Positions 1 to 8,571 of a stretch of 17,168 nt of DNA are shown one piece after another. Each line of letters starts with the position of its first letter. The stretch's first letter is position 1. Under the pieces are notes generated by a model that saw nothing but the letters and a program-made list of their open reading frames with translations, did not search any database and had not been told where the DNA came from. A program made the translations under genes and the position numbers. Source of the DNA: JALYNX01 sp040902845 (lineage in GTDB: Bacteria; Actinomycetota; Acidimicrobiia; Spongiisociales; ZC4RG35); the NCBI GenBank assembly GCA_040902845.1, contig JBBDWM010000031.1:1-17168 (forward strand). The letters are read 5' to 3'.

Positions 1-1494
1 TTTCCCGATTGGTCCTGGTTGGTGGCACGCTCGGGCGACGTGGAGTGCGTCATCGTCACTCACGGCCATGAAGACCACGTTGGGGCCCTGGCCTATTTCC
101 TGAGGGTGATCAACGTGCCCGTCTACGGCACCCGGCTCAGCGTGGAGCTGGCGAGGGGTCGAATCGATGAGCTCGGGGTGGATGCAGACCTGAGAGTCGT
201 GGCAGTTAAGAAGTGGATCGACCACGGGCCGTTCAAGTTCCAGCTGATCCCGGTGAGTCACTCGGTGCCGGAGGGCGCGTCGGTGGCTCTCGACACTCCC
301 GAGGGGATCATCGTCCACTCCGGGGACTTCAAACTCGACCCGACTCCGATCGACCATTTGCCGACCGACCTACCCGCGTTCGCCAGCCTGGGCCGGCGCG
401 GGGTGCGTCTGCTCTTGGGCGACTCCACCAATGCCGAGAAGCCGGGCTTCGAGCCCTCGGAGAGCTCAGTGGGCCAGCCGATCGCGGACATCGTCCGCGA
501 TGCACCGGGCCGGGTGATCGCGGCCTGCTTCTCCTCACATATCCACCGGGTGCAACAGATCGCCGACGCCGGGGTGGCAGCCGGCCGCAAGGTCGCCTTC
601 TTCGGGCGGACGATGCATCGCAACACCACGCTGGCGACCGATCTGGGGATCTTGGCAGTACCTGAAAAGTCACTGGTCGATATCAGCGAGTTGAGTCAGC
701 TTCCACCGAATCGCCAGCTTCTGATCACGACCGGGAGCCAGGGCGAGCCCTTCGCCGCTCTCTCCTTGATGTCACAGGGCCGACATCGGTTCGTCGAGTT
801 GGGGGAGAAGGACACCGTTCTGATTTCGGCCAAGCCGATCCCGGGCAATGAGACGGCGGTCTCCAAGGTGATTTCCAACCTGATCCGGCGCGGGGCAACC
901 GTGGTTCACGGCCAGAACGCCAACGTCCACGTCTCGGGGCATGCCAACCGTGAGGAGCTGCTCACATTTCTCAACCTGATCCGGCCCCGCGCCTTTGTCC
1001 CCGTTCACGGCGAGTACCGCCATCTTCATGCGCACGCCGAATTGGCGCGGCGCATGGGGGTTCCCGCCGTCGACGTGCTGGAAGACGGCGACCGGGTCAT
1101 CCTCAATGGGAAGAAGACGCTTGTCGAGCGGCGAGCGGTGCCTGCTGGTTATGTCTATCTCGACGGGCTCTCCATAGGTGATGTGCAGTCGGCGGTGCTC
1201 AGGGACCGTTCCCATCTCGCCGACGAGGGTGTGGTCGTGGTAACGGTGGGCATCGATCACGACACGGGCGAGATCCTCTACGGGCCGGACCTGGACAGTC
1301 ATGGGGTTATGGACGATCCGACTGCCGTCCTCGAAAAGGCCGCCGAGGCGGTGAGAGAGGCGATCAGGGAGCACGCTACGGGACGCAGCGACATCGGTGA
1401 GCTACAGAAGACCGTTCGGTCGGCCGCCGGCAAGGTGATCAAGGCCGAGACGGCGCGCAAACCGGTCATCGTGCCAGTCGTGTTCGAGTTGTGA
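1..1494 (+). CDS. rnj: Ribonuclease J, 5'-truncated by the window edge
   Basis: Metallo-beta-lactamase/beta-CASP nuclease that processes and degrades mRNA and matures rRNA in the cytoplasm by endonuclease and 5'-3' exonuclease action. The frame is open from base 1, so the start lies outside; 497 residues are visible and roughly 60 N-terminal residues are missing against the usual 555 or so. Counting from base 1, the zinc motif HGHEDH is at residues 21-26, HSGDF at 106-110, GDSTN at 140-144, the beta-CASP HVSGHA at 310-315 and a late metal-ligand histidine in PVHGEY at 336. The C-terminal domain closes with KPVIVPVVFEL, typical of actinobacterial RNase J. The stop codon overlaps the GTG start of the next gene, so the two are probably co-transcribed. 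The ATG-like GTG at 19 is internal and not the true start. The family assignment is firm. Confidence 0.95.
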   Translation, partial: FPDWSWLVARSGDVECVIVTHGHEDHVGALAYFLRVINVPVYGTRLSVELARGRIDELGVDADLRVVAVKKWIDHGPFKFQLIPVSHSVPEGASVALDTPEGIIVHSGDFKLDPTPIDHLPTDLPAFASLGRRGVRLLLGDSTNAEKPGFEPSESSVGQPIADIVRDAPGRVIAACFSSHIHRVQQIADAGVAAGRKVAFFGRTMHRNTTLATDLGILAVPEKSLVDISELSQLPPNRQLLITTGSQGEPFAALSLMSQGRHRFVELGEKDTVLISAKPIPGNETAVSKVISNLIRRGATVVHGQNANVHVSGHANREELLTFLNLIRPRAFVPVHGEYRHLHAHAELARRMGVPAVDVLEDGDRVILNGKKTLVERRAVPAGYVYLDGLSIGDVQSAVLRDRSHLADEGVVVVTVGIDHDTGEILYGPDLDSHGVMDDPTAVLEKAAEAVREAIREHATGRSDIGELQKTVRSAAGKVIKAETARKPVIVPVVFEL

Positions 1495-1964
1495 TCCGGG
1501 CGGCGTCAGCCGCCGACCAGCCTTTTCTGGTCGAGATGCTGGTCGCGGCGGTCAATTGGCCCGAAGGAAGAGAACTGTCTCCTGAGGCGATCCTTGCCGA
1601 CCCGTCCCTCGCTCATTACGTGTTCGAATGGCCCGCCCCGGGGGAGTTGGGCGTCATCGCCGAGGTGGACGGTTCGCTCGTCGGGGCCGCGTGGTTGCGA
1701 TTCCTCACCCACCCGGATTCCGGCCACGGCTACGTCGCTGATGACGTCCCGGAGCTGAGCCTGGGTGTCCTCCAGGTTTGGAGGGGACGGGGCATCGGGC
1801 GTGCTTTGCTTCGAGAGTTGATTGCTGCCGCGTCGGAGGCTGGCATGAGAAAACTCAGTCTGAGTGTCGAGCGAGCCAACTTCGCCCGAAACCTCTATCT
1901 CCAGGAAGGCTTCGAGTTCGTCGCTCGCGGTATCGATGCAGACACCATGGTGCTCAACCTCTGA
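1491..1964 (+). CDS. GNAT-family N-acetyltransferase
   Basis: Probable acetyl-CoA-dependent N-acetyltransferase of 157 residues, substrate unknown. The core GNAT signature is clear: a beta-strand LSLGVLQVWRGRGIGRALL containing the acetyl-CoA pyrophosphate loop RGRGIG at about residues 100-105, followed by a helix, then KLSLSVERANFARNLYLQEGF, the usual strand 5 and the Asn/Tyr helix of motif B. It starts at GTG within the GTGA overlap with the RNase J stop, which favours translational coupling. The protein begins directly at strand 1 (IRAASAADQPFL), as expected for this fold, so the start is credible. Nothing nearby identifies the substrate; this could equally be a protein, amino-acid or antibiotic acetylase. 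Confidence 0.88.
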   Translation: MIRAASAADQPFLVEMLVAAVNWPEGRELSPEAILADPSLAHYVFEWPAPGELGVIAEVDGSLVGAAWLRFLTHPDSGHGYVADDVPELSLGVLQVWRGRGIGRALLRELIAAASEAGMRKLSLSVERANFARNLYLQEGFEFVARGIDADTMVLNL

Positions 1965-2011
1965 CAGCAATCCACGACCAAACCCGTCTCCGATGTATTG
2001 TTTTCGTACAC

Positions 2012-4300
2012 ATGCCAGGTAGGACACCCACCCGAAAGGGCTCCACCGGGCGGAGACGGGTGTCACAACCGAAGAAGAAAAAGCCGCTGAAGGGCACGTT
2101 TCGTCAAAAGCTGGTGACGTCACGTGACTACGTGCGGAACACTCTGGGTCGCCAGACCGATGATGTCTGGGGTCTCGCTCTCATCGTCTTCGCCATCCTC
2201 GTGGTGCTGGCGTTCCTCAACAAGGCCGGTCCGGTCGGAGAGGGAATCGAGACGGGAAGCCTGTTCCTGTTCGGGGTATGGCGTTTTGCCGTTCCGTTTG
2301 CCCTGGCCGGAGTCGGGGTGGCTCTCATCGTCGGCAAACCACGTGAGGGTGCGCGCCGTCTCGTCGTCGGCAGCATTGCCGCCTTCGTCGGGTCGCTTGC
2401 CCTATTCCATCTTCTGACCGGCGCCGTAGCGCTGATGCCCAATATCGAGTTGGTGAAACAGCGGGGTGGTGCCGTCGGTGCCTTGCTGGCGTTCCCGCTG
2501 CGTCGAGTCCTCGGGCATTGGGGCGCCTTCGTCGTGCTGGCGTCGGTGATAGCGATGGGGGTCCTGGTCGCCACCCACACCACTGTGCGCGAGCTGTTCG
2601 TCGGTGTGGCAGAGACGATCAAGTCCGCTCGCCGCCTGGCCGCCACAACCGCGGTCGGTGGCCAAACCACGCGCCTGGCCCACGTCTCAAAGGCCCCGGT
2701 AGTCGCGGCGATGCCACCCAGGGGCAAACACGAGAGACCCAAGCGGTCTCGTCCGAAATCAGAGAAGCCAGCCGACGGGTCGGGACCCATGCCCCCGGCT
2801 AAGAAGACGACGACCCCGGCTGTCATCGACCTCACCTCCGGGGGGTACAAGTTGCCGCCGCTTCGTCTTCTGGACGCCGGAACCGGTGGCGAGGTGAACC
2901 GCCGCTCGCTCGAGGAGACCGCGCGCCAGCTGGAGGAGACATTGATCCAGCACGGCGTCGACGCCAGCCTGACCAAGATCGTGCCTGGACCGACTGTCAC
3001 CCGCTATGAGATCGAGTTGGCGCCCGGGGTCAAGGTGAATCGGGTCTCCAGCCTCTCCCACGACATCGCCTACGCCCTGGCCACCCCGGACGTGCGGATC
3101 CTGGTGCCGATCCCCGGCAAATCGGCGATTGGTGTCGAGGTGCCCAACAACAAACGCCGTCTCGTCTCGTTGGGTGACATCCTCTCCAGCCCCGAGGCAG
3201 CCATACCGGCCCATCCGTTGACCGTGGGTCTCGGGATGGACATCTCCGGGGACTCCAAGCTTCTCAATCTCTCCGAGCTGCCCCACCTTCTGATTGCCGG
3301 CGCCACCGGGTCCGGAAAGTCGTCCTGCATCAATTCGATCGTCACCTCATTGCTGATGCGTACCCATCCCGACGACGTTCGTTTGATCATGGTTGACCCC
3401 AAACGGGTGGAGCTCGGGCAGTACAACGGCGTGCCCCATCTCCTGACCAGGGTGATCACCAATCCCAAGAAGGCCAATGACGCCCTGAAGTGGGCGGTGG
3501 CCGAGATGGATCGTCGCTACGACCTGCTGGCCGACGCCAAGGTGCGGGACATCGAGGGATACCGGGAGAAATGGGCGGCGGGTGGCCTCGACCCCGAAGG
3601 GTTCGACCGGTTCCCTTACATTGTCGTGCTCATCGACGAGCTCAACGACCTGATGATGGTTGCCGGCCGAGAGGTCGAAGAATCGATCGTGCGCATCGCC
3701 CAGATGGCGCGCGCCGTGGGGATCCATCTCGTCATCGCCACCCAGCGCCCCTCGGTCGACGTGATAACCGGTGTGATCAAGGCCAACGTGCCGAGCCGCC
3801 TCGCATTCAGCGTCGCCTCACAGACCGACAGCCGGGTGATCCTCGATAGCTCCGGAGCGGAGAAGCTGGTGGGGATGGGCGACATGCTGGTGGTGACTGC
3901 CAAAGAGCCGCGGGCTCAGAGGATCCAGGGTGCCTGGGTTCGGGAAAGCGAGATCCAGGCTGTCGTCGATTGGGTGAGGCAGCAAAAAGATGCGGTGTAT
4001 CAGGATCAGGAGGTCCTCGAGGTGGTGGCCGCTGCGGCCGCTGCCCAAGCCGTCGAGGACGGTGACGAGGACAACGTCCTGGCCCGAGAGGCCATGGAGA
4101 TGGTGGTCCGCAGCCAGCTCGGGTCGACCTCGATGCTGCAACGCAAGCTCAGAATCGGATTCGCCCGTGCCGGCCGGGTGATGGACATCCTGGAGCGAAG
4201 AGGTGTCGTCGGGCCCTCTCAGGGGAGCAAGGCCCGGGAGGTGCTGATGACTGTCGAAGAGCTGGAAGACCTCCGTGCCCGTGAGGCAGTAGAGGTCTGA
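2012..4300 (+). CDS. ftsK: DNA translocase FtsK/SpoIIIE
   Basis: Septum-associated, ATP-driven double-stranded DNA pump that clears and segregates the chromosome terminus at division. From the ATG at 2012 it has 762 residues. A basic N-terminus (KKKK at about 28-31) is followed by about four membrane segments between residues 50 and 190, a short charged linker with Lys/Pro-rich stretches, and the motor. Walker A GATGSGKS is at 430-437 and Walker B VVLIDE near 538-543; the ATQRPSVDVITG segment follows. The C-terminal winged-helix gamma domain (LGSTSMLQRKLRIGFARAGR) reads KOPS-like sites. The frame is open upstream to 1778 inside the GNAT gene, but that part is not FtsK-like. No Shine-Dalgarno precedes 2012; a TATTGT box at 1996-2001 would give an almost leaderless message. 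GTG 2060, with GGAG at 2052-2055, is the alternative start. It lacks the long Pro/Gln linker of E. coli FtsK. Confidence 0.95.
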   Translation: MPGRTPTRKGSTGRRRVSQPKKKKPLKGTFRQKLVTSRDYVRNTLGRQTDDVWGLALIVFAILVVLAFLNKAGPVGEGIETGSLFLFGVWRFAVPFALAGVGVALIVGKPREGARRLVVGSIAAFVGSLALFHLLTGAVALMPNIELVKQRGGAVGALLAFPLRRVLGHWGAFVVLASVIAMGVLVATHTTVRELFVGVAETIKSARRLAATTAVGGQTTRLAHVSKAPVVAAMPPRGKHERPKRSRPKSEKPADGSGPMPPAKKTTTPAVIDLTSGGYKLPPLRLLDAGTGGEVNRRSLEETARQLEETLIQHGVDASLTKIVPGPTVTRYEIELAPGVKVNRVSSLSHDIAYALATPDVRILVPIPGKSAIGVEVPNNKRRLVSLGDILSSPEAAIPAHPLTVGLGMDISGDSKLLNLSELPHLLIAGATGSGKSSCINSIVTSLLMRTHPDDVRLIMVDPKRVELGQYNGVPHLLTRVITNPKKANDALKWAVAEMDRRYDLLADAKVRDIEGYREKWAAGGLDPEGFDRFPYIVVLIDELNDLMMVAGREVEESIVRIAQMARAVGIHLVIATQRPSVDVITGVIKANVPSRLAFSVASQTDSRVILDSSGAEKLVGMGDMLVVTAKEPRAQRIQGAWVRESEIQAVVDWVRQQKDAVYQDQEVLEVVAAAAAAQAVEDGDEDNVLAREAMEMVVRSQLGSTSMLQRKLRIGFARAGRVMDILERRGVVGPSQGSKAREVLMTVEELEDLRAREAVEV

Positions 4301-4385
4301 GCACCCTCGGTTCATCAAGGGCTGAGCCAAGAGCCTGTGGTAGGTTTGGCCCCGGTCCAATGATGTGCGACAGTTGGAAGCGTCC

Positions 4386-5171
4386 ATGAACCTCGTTTTC
4401 GCACTCGGTGGGATCGTCGCACTGGCTTCTGCAGCCCGGTCGACCTGGTCGCCTTGCGGGCTCTCGATGCTCTCCACCATCACCCCGGTCACCGAGCAGG
4501 GACGGGGCCGTCGTTACGCCGCCACCGTCCCCTGGTACCTGCTGGGCGCTCTCGCCGGGGGTGCGACTCTCGGCGGTGTCGCGGCCCTGGTGTCGATACC
4601 GGTGGGGGCTGCGGACATCCCCGAGATGACGGTGTTTGCGATCATCGGCCTGTTTGGTGTGGTGAGCATCTTCTCCGACCTCGGGGTCAAGGGATTCCGG
4701 CTTCCTCGTCATCGTCGCCAGGTGGACCGTCTCTGGCTCGACCATTACCGATCCTGGGTCTATGGCACCGGGTTCGGTTGGCAGATCGGGGTCGGGCTCG
4801 CCACCTACATCGTGACCACTGCGGTCTATCTGACGCTGCTGATCGCAATACTCACCGGTTCTCCCATCCGGGCGCTGACGATCGGCCTCGTGTTCGGGAC
4901 CGTCCGCGGCTTGGCCATATTTCTCGGAGTGAGGGCCTCCACGATCGAAAGGCTGCATGCACTGCATCGGGGTCTCACCAGGTTGGAGCCGAGCTCCCGG
5001 GCCGCCATGTTCACCATCCAGGCCACCGTGGCCACGATGGCCATTGGCGAGGCTTGGGGAACCGCAGCCGGTGGCGTGACAATGGTCTTGGTGATCGTCA
5101 TGTGTCTCTACATGATTCGGAGCGGCAAGGTCCAGCCCATGGTGCCGGAGCGGACCCCCAACCCGGTCTGA
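4386..5171 (+). CDS. Multi-pass membrane protein with SPCGLSML motif, function unknown
   Basis: A 261-residue integral membrane protein. About six hydrophobic segments are visible, near residues 2-17, 47-72, 80-100, 134-158, 161-182 and 210-245. After the first segment comes WSPCGLSML (21-29), reminiscent of the NPCG/SPC loop at the start of CcdA/DsbD-type electron-transfer proteins. However, the second redox cysteine I would expect is not obvious, so this resemblance is weak. A basic cytoplasmic loop (VKGFRLPRHRRQVDRL) follows segment 3. The ATG at 4386 was preferred over GTG 4365 because GGAAG at 4376-4380 sits 5 bases upstream and the protein then starts right at the first membrane segment. 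It stands alone between ftsK and the dehydrogenase operon with gaps on both sides. I do not recognise a specific family. Confidence 0.8.
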   Translation: MNLVFALGGIVALASAARSTWSPCGLSMLSTITPVTEQGRGRRYAATVPWYLLGALAGGATLGGVAALVSIPVGAADIPEMTVFAIIGLFGVVSIFSDLGVKGFRLPRHRRQVDRLWLDHYRSWVYGTGFGWQIGVGLATYIVTTAVYLTLLIAILTGSPIRALTIGLVFGTVRGLAIFLGVRASTIERLHALHRGLTRLEPSSRAAMFTIQATVATMAIGEAWGTAAGGVTMVLVIVMCLYMIRSGKVQPMVPERTPNPV

Positions 5172-5188
5172 TCGAAGCGACCTCCCTC

Positions 5189-5217
5189 TTCAGGTTCCCT
5201 GATCCTCCATCTAGGCT
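5189..5217 (+). promoter_or_regulatory. Possible sigma-A-type promoter of the dehydrogenase operon
   Basis: TTCAGG (5189-5194) and TAGGCT (5212-5217) are separated by 17 bases and loosely match -35 and -10 boxes. Transcription would start about 7 bases after the -10 box, at or next to the ATG at 5227. That fits the absence of any Shine-Dalgarno there and suggests a leaderless message. Match quality is modest and this is inference. Confidence 0.35.
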
Positions 5218-5226
5218 CGCCGCCGA

Positions 5227-6246
5227 ATGTTCTGCCTGATCAATCCGGACGGGACGGTTCGGGATCGTCTTCCGGTGACCCTCGAGGAGATGCGCGCTCT
5301 CTATGCAGACATGGTGGAGGCACGCACCTATGACCAGAAGTGCATGGCCATGCAGCGTCAGGGGCGATTGGCGACCTATGCCCCGTTCGAGGGACAGGAG
5401 GCAGCACAGATCGGCGCCGCAGCCGCGCTTCGTTCCGACGATTGGGTAGCCGGGACCTACCGAGACGCGGCGCTCATGTGGCGCGCCGGATATCCATGGG
5501 ACCTGCTGATCGCCGGTCGAACCGGCGACGAACGAGGGGGCAAGGCGCCGGAAGGTGTGAATGTCTTGCCACCATCGATCACTGTCGGTGGTCACATGAT
5601 CCACGCCGTTGGTTTGGCCTGGGCAGAGCGCCTCCAGGGGTCCGACCGGGTGGCACTCACCTCCTTTGGTGACGGCGCCACTTCCGAGGGCGACTTCCAC
5701 GAGGCGATGAACTTCGCTGCCGTGTTCAAGACACCCACCGTCTTTCTCTGCCAGAACAACCAGTTTGCGATCTCGTATCCGCGCTCGGAGCAGACGAAGG
5801 CGACCTCGATCGCTGCCAAGGCCGACGGCTACGGCATGCCAGGGGTGGAGGTCGACGGCAACGACGTAGCCGCAGTGCTGGTTGCGGTTCGTGAGGCGGC
5901 CGAATCTGCCCGCAACGGGGATGGGCCTGCCCTGATCGAGGCGGTGACCTACCGGTTGGGGCCACACACCACATCCGATGACCCCGGCCGCTACCGGGAC
6001 GAGACCGAGACCGAGGAATGGCGGGAGCGCGATCCTTTGATCAGGATCCGGATCCTTCTCGAGAAAGCCGGCGGTTGGACGCCGGAATGGCAGGCGGAAT
6101 TGGAGACCCGGGCGTCTGCGTCGATCGAAGCTGCGGTGGAGACCGCCGAGGCCCTGCCCCTCCCCACGGTCGACGAGATGTTCGAGAGGATGTTCGCGGA
6201 GCCCACTCCATCTCTGCGCCAACAACTGGACGAGGCGGGCACATGA
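5227..6246 (+). CDS. 2-oxoacid dehydrogenase E1 component, alpha subunit (pyruvate or branched-chain type)
   Basis: Thiamine-diphosphate-dependent decarboxylating subunit of a pyruvate or branched-chain 2-oxoacid dehydrogenase; with E1 beta it forms the alpha2beta2 E1 that transfers the acyl group to E2 lipoyl arms. The protein has 339 residues, normal for the family. The ThDP/magnesium motif runs from GDG at 148-150 to NN at 177-178. The segment APFEGQEAAQIGAAAAL and the later GPHTTSDDPGRYR phosphorylation-loop region are classic E1 alpha. The ATG at 5227 follows no Shine-Dalgarno (see the promoter entry). Its TGA overlaps the E1 beta ATG (ATGA), so translation is coupled. Similarity to the Bacillus PdhA and mycobacterial BkdA groups does not settle the substrate, so neither pdhA nor bkdA is assigned. 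Confidence 0.93.
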   Translation: MFCLINPDGTVRDRLPVTLEEMRALYADMVEARTYDQKCMAMQRQGRLATYAPFEGQEAAQIGAAAALRSDDWVAGTYRDAALMWRAGYPWDLLIAGRTGDERGGKAPEGVNVLPPSITVGGHMIHAVGLAWAERLQGSDRVALTSFGDGATSEGDFHEAMNFAAVFKTPTVFLCQNNQFAISYPRSEQTKATSIAAKADGYGMPGVEVDGNDVAAVLVAVREAAESARNGDGPALIEAVTYRLGPHTTSDDPGRYRDETETEEWRERDPLIRIRILLEKAGGWTPEWQAELETRASASIEAAVETAEALPLPTVDEMFERMFAEPTPSLRQQLDEAGT

Positions 6247-7220
6247 GTGTGATGACCCTCGCTCAGGCTCTCACCAGCGCCCTCGATACCGCCCTCGACG
6301 CCGACGACCGGGTGGTGCTGCTCGGAGAGGACATCGGGCGAACCGGTGGGGTGTTTCGCATCACCGATGGCCTCCTGGAGAAGTACGGGGAGAACCGGGT
6401 GTTCGACACCCCGGTCGCCGAGTCCGGGATCGTCGGGGCGGCATTCGGGATGGCGATTGCGGGGCTGCGCCCTGTAGCGGAGATCCAGTTCCTTGGCTTT
6501 TCATATCCCGCCTACGACCAGGTGATCAATCACGTCGCGCGAATCCGGAACCGTTCGGCCCATCGGTTCACTGCGCCGATGGTCATCCGCATCCCCTATG
6601 GAGGGGGGATCGGGGCTGCGGAGCATCATTCCGAGTCGACCGAGGCCATCTACACCCACATCCCCGGGCTCAAGGTGGTGGTCCCGTCGACGCCTCACGA
6701 CGCCAAGGGCCTGCTTCTGGCGGCGATCGAGGATCCCGATCCGGTCATCTTCCTCGAGCCGATCCGCAGCTACCGGGCGGTCAAGGAGGAAATACCCGAC
6801 ATCTACTACACCGAGGAGATCGGCCCGGTCCGTGTCGAGCGCAAGGGCGAGGACCTAACGCTGATCTCGTGGGGAGCGATGATGAAGGAGACCAGGGCTG
6901 CGGCCACCGCGCTCGAAGGTCAGGGGGTGTCGGTGGAGGTGCTCGACCTTCGGACTCTCTCGCCACTCGACACAACCGGCATCGTCGCGTCGGCAGAGAA
7001 AACCGGTCGCGTGGTTGTGATCCACGAGGCGCCGCGCATGGGCGGGCTTGGCGGCGAGATCGCCGCGGTCATCCAGGAGCAGGCCCTCTATTCGTTGCGC
7101 GCACCGGTGCGAAGGGTCACTGGTTGGGACACGGTGTTTCCCTTGAAGCGCTCGGAGGGCCACTACCTTCCAAATGTGGAGAGGATCTTGCAGGCGGCAG
7201 AACAGACTTTGGAGGATTAG
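6243..7220 (+). CDS. 2-oxoacid dehydrogenase E1 component, beta subunit
   Basis: Partner of E1 alpha, 325 residues. It begins MSVMTLAQALTSAL, the conserved opening helix, followed by VLLGEDIGRTGGVFRIT and FDTPVAESGIVGAAFGMA, which carries the ThDP-contacting glutamate. The pyrimidine-domain segment AEIQFLGFSYPAYDQV and the C-terminal transketolase-C domain (VEVLDLRTLSPLD, VVVIHEAPRMGG) are both complete. The start is the ATG inside the ATGA overlap with E1 alpha. The reading frame is open upstream to 6018, but that is a shadow of E1 alpha. The stop TAG overlaps the E2 GTG by one base, making E1 alpha, E1 beta and E2 a single tight operon. Confidence 0.94.
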   Translation: MSVMTLAQALTSALDTALDADDRVVLLGEDIGRTGGVFRITDGLLEKYGENRVFDTPVAESGIVGAAFGMAIAGLRPVAEIQFLGFSYPAYDQVINHVARIRNRSAHRFTAPMVIRIPYGGGIGAAEHHSESTEAIYTHIPGLKVVVPSTPHDAKGLLLAAIEDPDPVIFLEPIRSYRAVKEEIPDIYYTEEIGPVRVERKGEDLTLISWGAMMKETRAAATALEGQGVSVEVLDLRTLSPLDTTGIVASAEKTGRVVVIHEAPRMGGLGGEIAAVIQEQALYSLRAPVRRVTGWDTVFPLKRSEGHYLPNVERILQAAEQTLED

Positions 7221-8569
7221 TGGCGAAGGAATTCAGACTTCCCGATATCGGGGAGGGGCTCACCGAAGCGGAGATCGTCCGCTGGCTGGTGCCCGAAGGG
7301 GAGAGGGTGGAAGCCGACCAGCCGGTCGTCGAGGTGGAGACCGACAAGGCGGTGGTCGAGATCCCCTCGCCTTATGCCGGGATCGTGCTGCAACATGGTG
7401 GCGCCGAAGGCGAGACGCTGGCCGTGGGCTCGGTGCTGGTGGTAATCGGGGAGCCGGGGGAGAGCACCGCACCGACCGAGCCATTGGCCCCGGTCGGATC
7501 GGTGGCTCCGATCGTGGGAACGCTGAGCGAGGATGCGGAGGATCTAGGTGCTCCGGAACTCGAGTCTCCGGAGGCGGGACATGTCAAGGCGCTTCCGATG
7601 GTGCGGAAGATGGCACGAGAGATGGGGGTAGACCTGACACAAATCCCGGGCTCCGGGCCCGATGGCCGGGTTACCCGAGAAGACGTCGAGGCGGCTGTCT
7701 CCTCCCCCAGGAGCGAAGCGACGGTGGGGGAGATGGCGCCGAAGGCGATGGAGGGGGTTCTGGGGAGTGCCGGCGAAGCCGGGAGGGGGGTCTTGGGGGA
7801 GGTGGCTCGGCCGGAGGCCGAGACGGAGGGGGCCACCCAGCCCGCGCCGGAGGCCGAGACGGAGGGGGCCACCCAGCCCGCGCCGTCTGAGGACCTCAGA
7901 CGCCCCATGAGTCGTCTCCGCAAGACGATTGCGGCCAACATGTCCCGCAGTTGGGCCGAGATTCCTCACGTCACCACTTTTGACGACGTCGACGCCACCC
8001 GTCTTCTCGAGATCCGCTCGGCGCTTGGCGCTCGTCACGACATCAAGATCCCGCTCGAGGCCCTGGTGGTCATGGCGGTCATCCCTGCCCTTGAAACCTT
8101 CCCGGAATTCAACTCCACCCTCGATGGTGACGACCTGATCCTCCACGCCTCCCATCACATCGGGATCGCCGTCGACACTCCCGACGGTCTTCTGGTTGCG
8201 GTGATCCGCGATGCCGGGTCCAACGGTGTGCTCGAACTGGCCGCCGAAGTCCGACGTCTCGGCGAAGGGGCAAGGACGCGATCGCTTTCTCCGGATGAGC
8301 TCACCGGTCAGACCTTTACCGTTTCCAATATCGGCGCCCTCGGTGGGGGCCACGGGACGCCAATCGTCCCGCCAGGCACTACGGCGATCCTCTCGGTCGG
8401 GCGGGCCCAGGAGAAGGCCATCGTCATCGACGGGGAACTGGCGATCGCACCGGTGATGCCTCTCTCGCTTTCGTATGACCATCGGGTCATCGACGGCGGC
8501 CTGGGGCGAAGATTCATGGCAATGTTGCGGGAAAACCTGGAGGAACCGGCCCTGTTCCTGGCTGGCTAG
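7220..8569 (+). CDS. 2-oxoacid dehydrogenase E2 component, lipoyl acyltransferase
   Basis: Core acyltransferase that accepts the acyl group from E1 on a lipoyl lysine and passes it to CoA. It has 449 residues. The domain order is standard: one lipoyl domain (1-80) with the lipoylated lysine K43 in VETDKAVVEI; a peripheral E3/E1-binding domain (about 122-160, ALPMVRKMAREMGV to GRVTREDVEAAV); a linker rich in Glu/Gly/Ala/Pro with a perfect 12-residue tandem duplication (198-221); and the catalytic domain from about 230, with the active-site SYDHRVIDGG giving H421 and D425. The GTG start overlaps the E1 beta stop (TAGTG) and has GGAGG at 7211-7215. No dihydrolipoamide dehydrogenase (E3) is in the window. 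The AhpD-like gene starts 2 bases downstream. Confidence 0.94.
   Translation: MAKEFRLPDIGEGLTEAEIVRWLVPEGERVEADQPVVEVETDKAVVEIPSPYAGIVLQHGGAEGETLAVGSVLVVIGEPGESTAPTEPLAPVGSVAPIVGTLSEDAEDLGAPELESPEAGHVKALPMVRKMAREMGVDLTQIPGSGPDGRVTREDVEAAVSSPRSEATVGEMAPKAMEGVLGSAGEAGRGVLGEVARPEAETEGATQPAPEAETEGATQPAPSEDLRRPMSRLRKTIAANMSRSWAEIPHVTTFDDVDATRLLEIRSALGARHDIKIPLEALVVMAVIPALETFPEFNSTLDGDDLILHASHHIGIAVDTPDGLLVAVIRDAGSNGVLELAAEVRRLGEGARTRSLSPDELTGQTFTVSNIGALGGGHGTPIVPPGTTAILSVGRAQEKAIVIDGELAIAPVMPLSLSYDHRVIDGGLGRRFMAMLRENLEEPALFLAG
7811..7882 (+). repeat. Two perfect 36-bp tandem copies in the E2 linker
   Basis: Copies at 7811-7846 and 7847-7882 are identical and in frame, each coding PEAETEGATQPA, and another CCG follows. 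The repeat lengthens the flexible linker between the peripheral-subunit-binding and catalytic domains by 12 residues per copy. Perfect identity suggests a recent or actively slipping duplication. Confidence 0.95.
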
Positions 8570-8571
8570 GC

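Noticed and set aside
1778..2011. N-terminal extension of FtsK into the GNAT gene
   Set aside because: The extension is the GNAT gene read in another frame and has no FtsK-like or membrane character; the ATG at 2012 gives a normal basic N-terminus.
5098..6225. Long antisense frames over E1 alpha, aceB and aceA (also 11225-12325 and 12234-13148, minus strand)
   Set aside because: They lie opposite firmly identified genes and are rich in Arg, Gly, His and Pro, as expected for GC-rich shadows.
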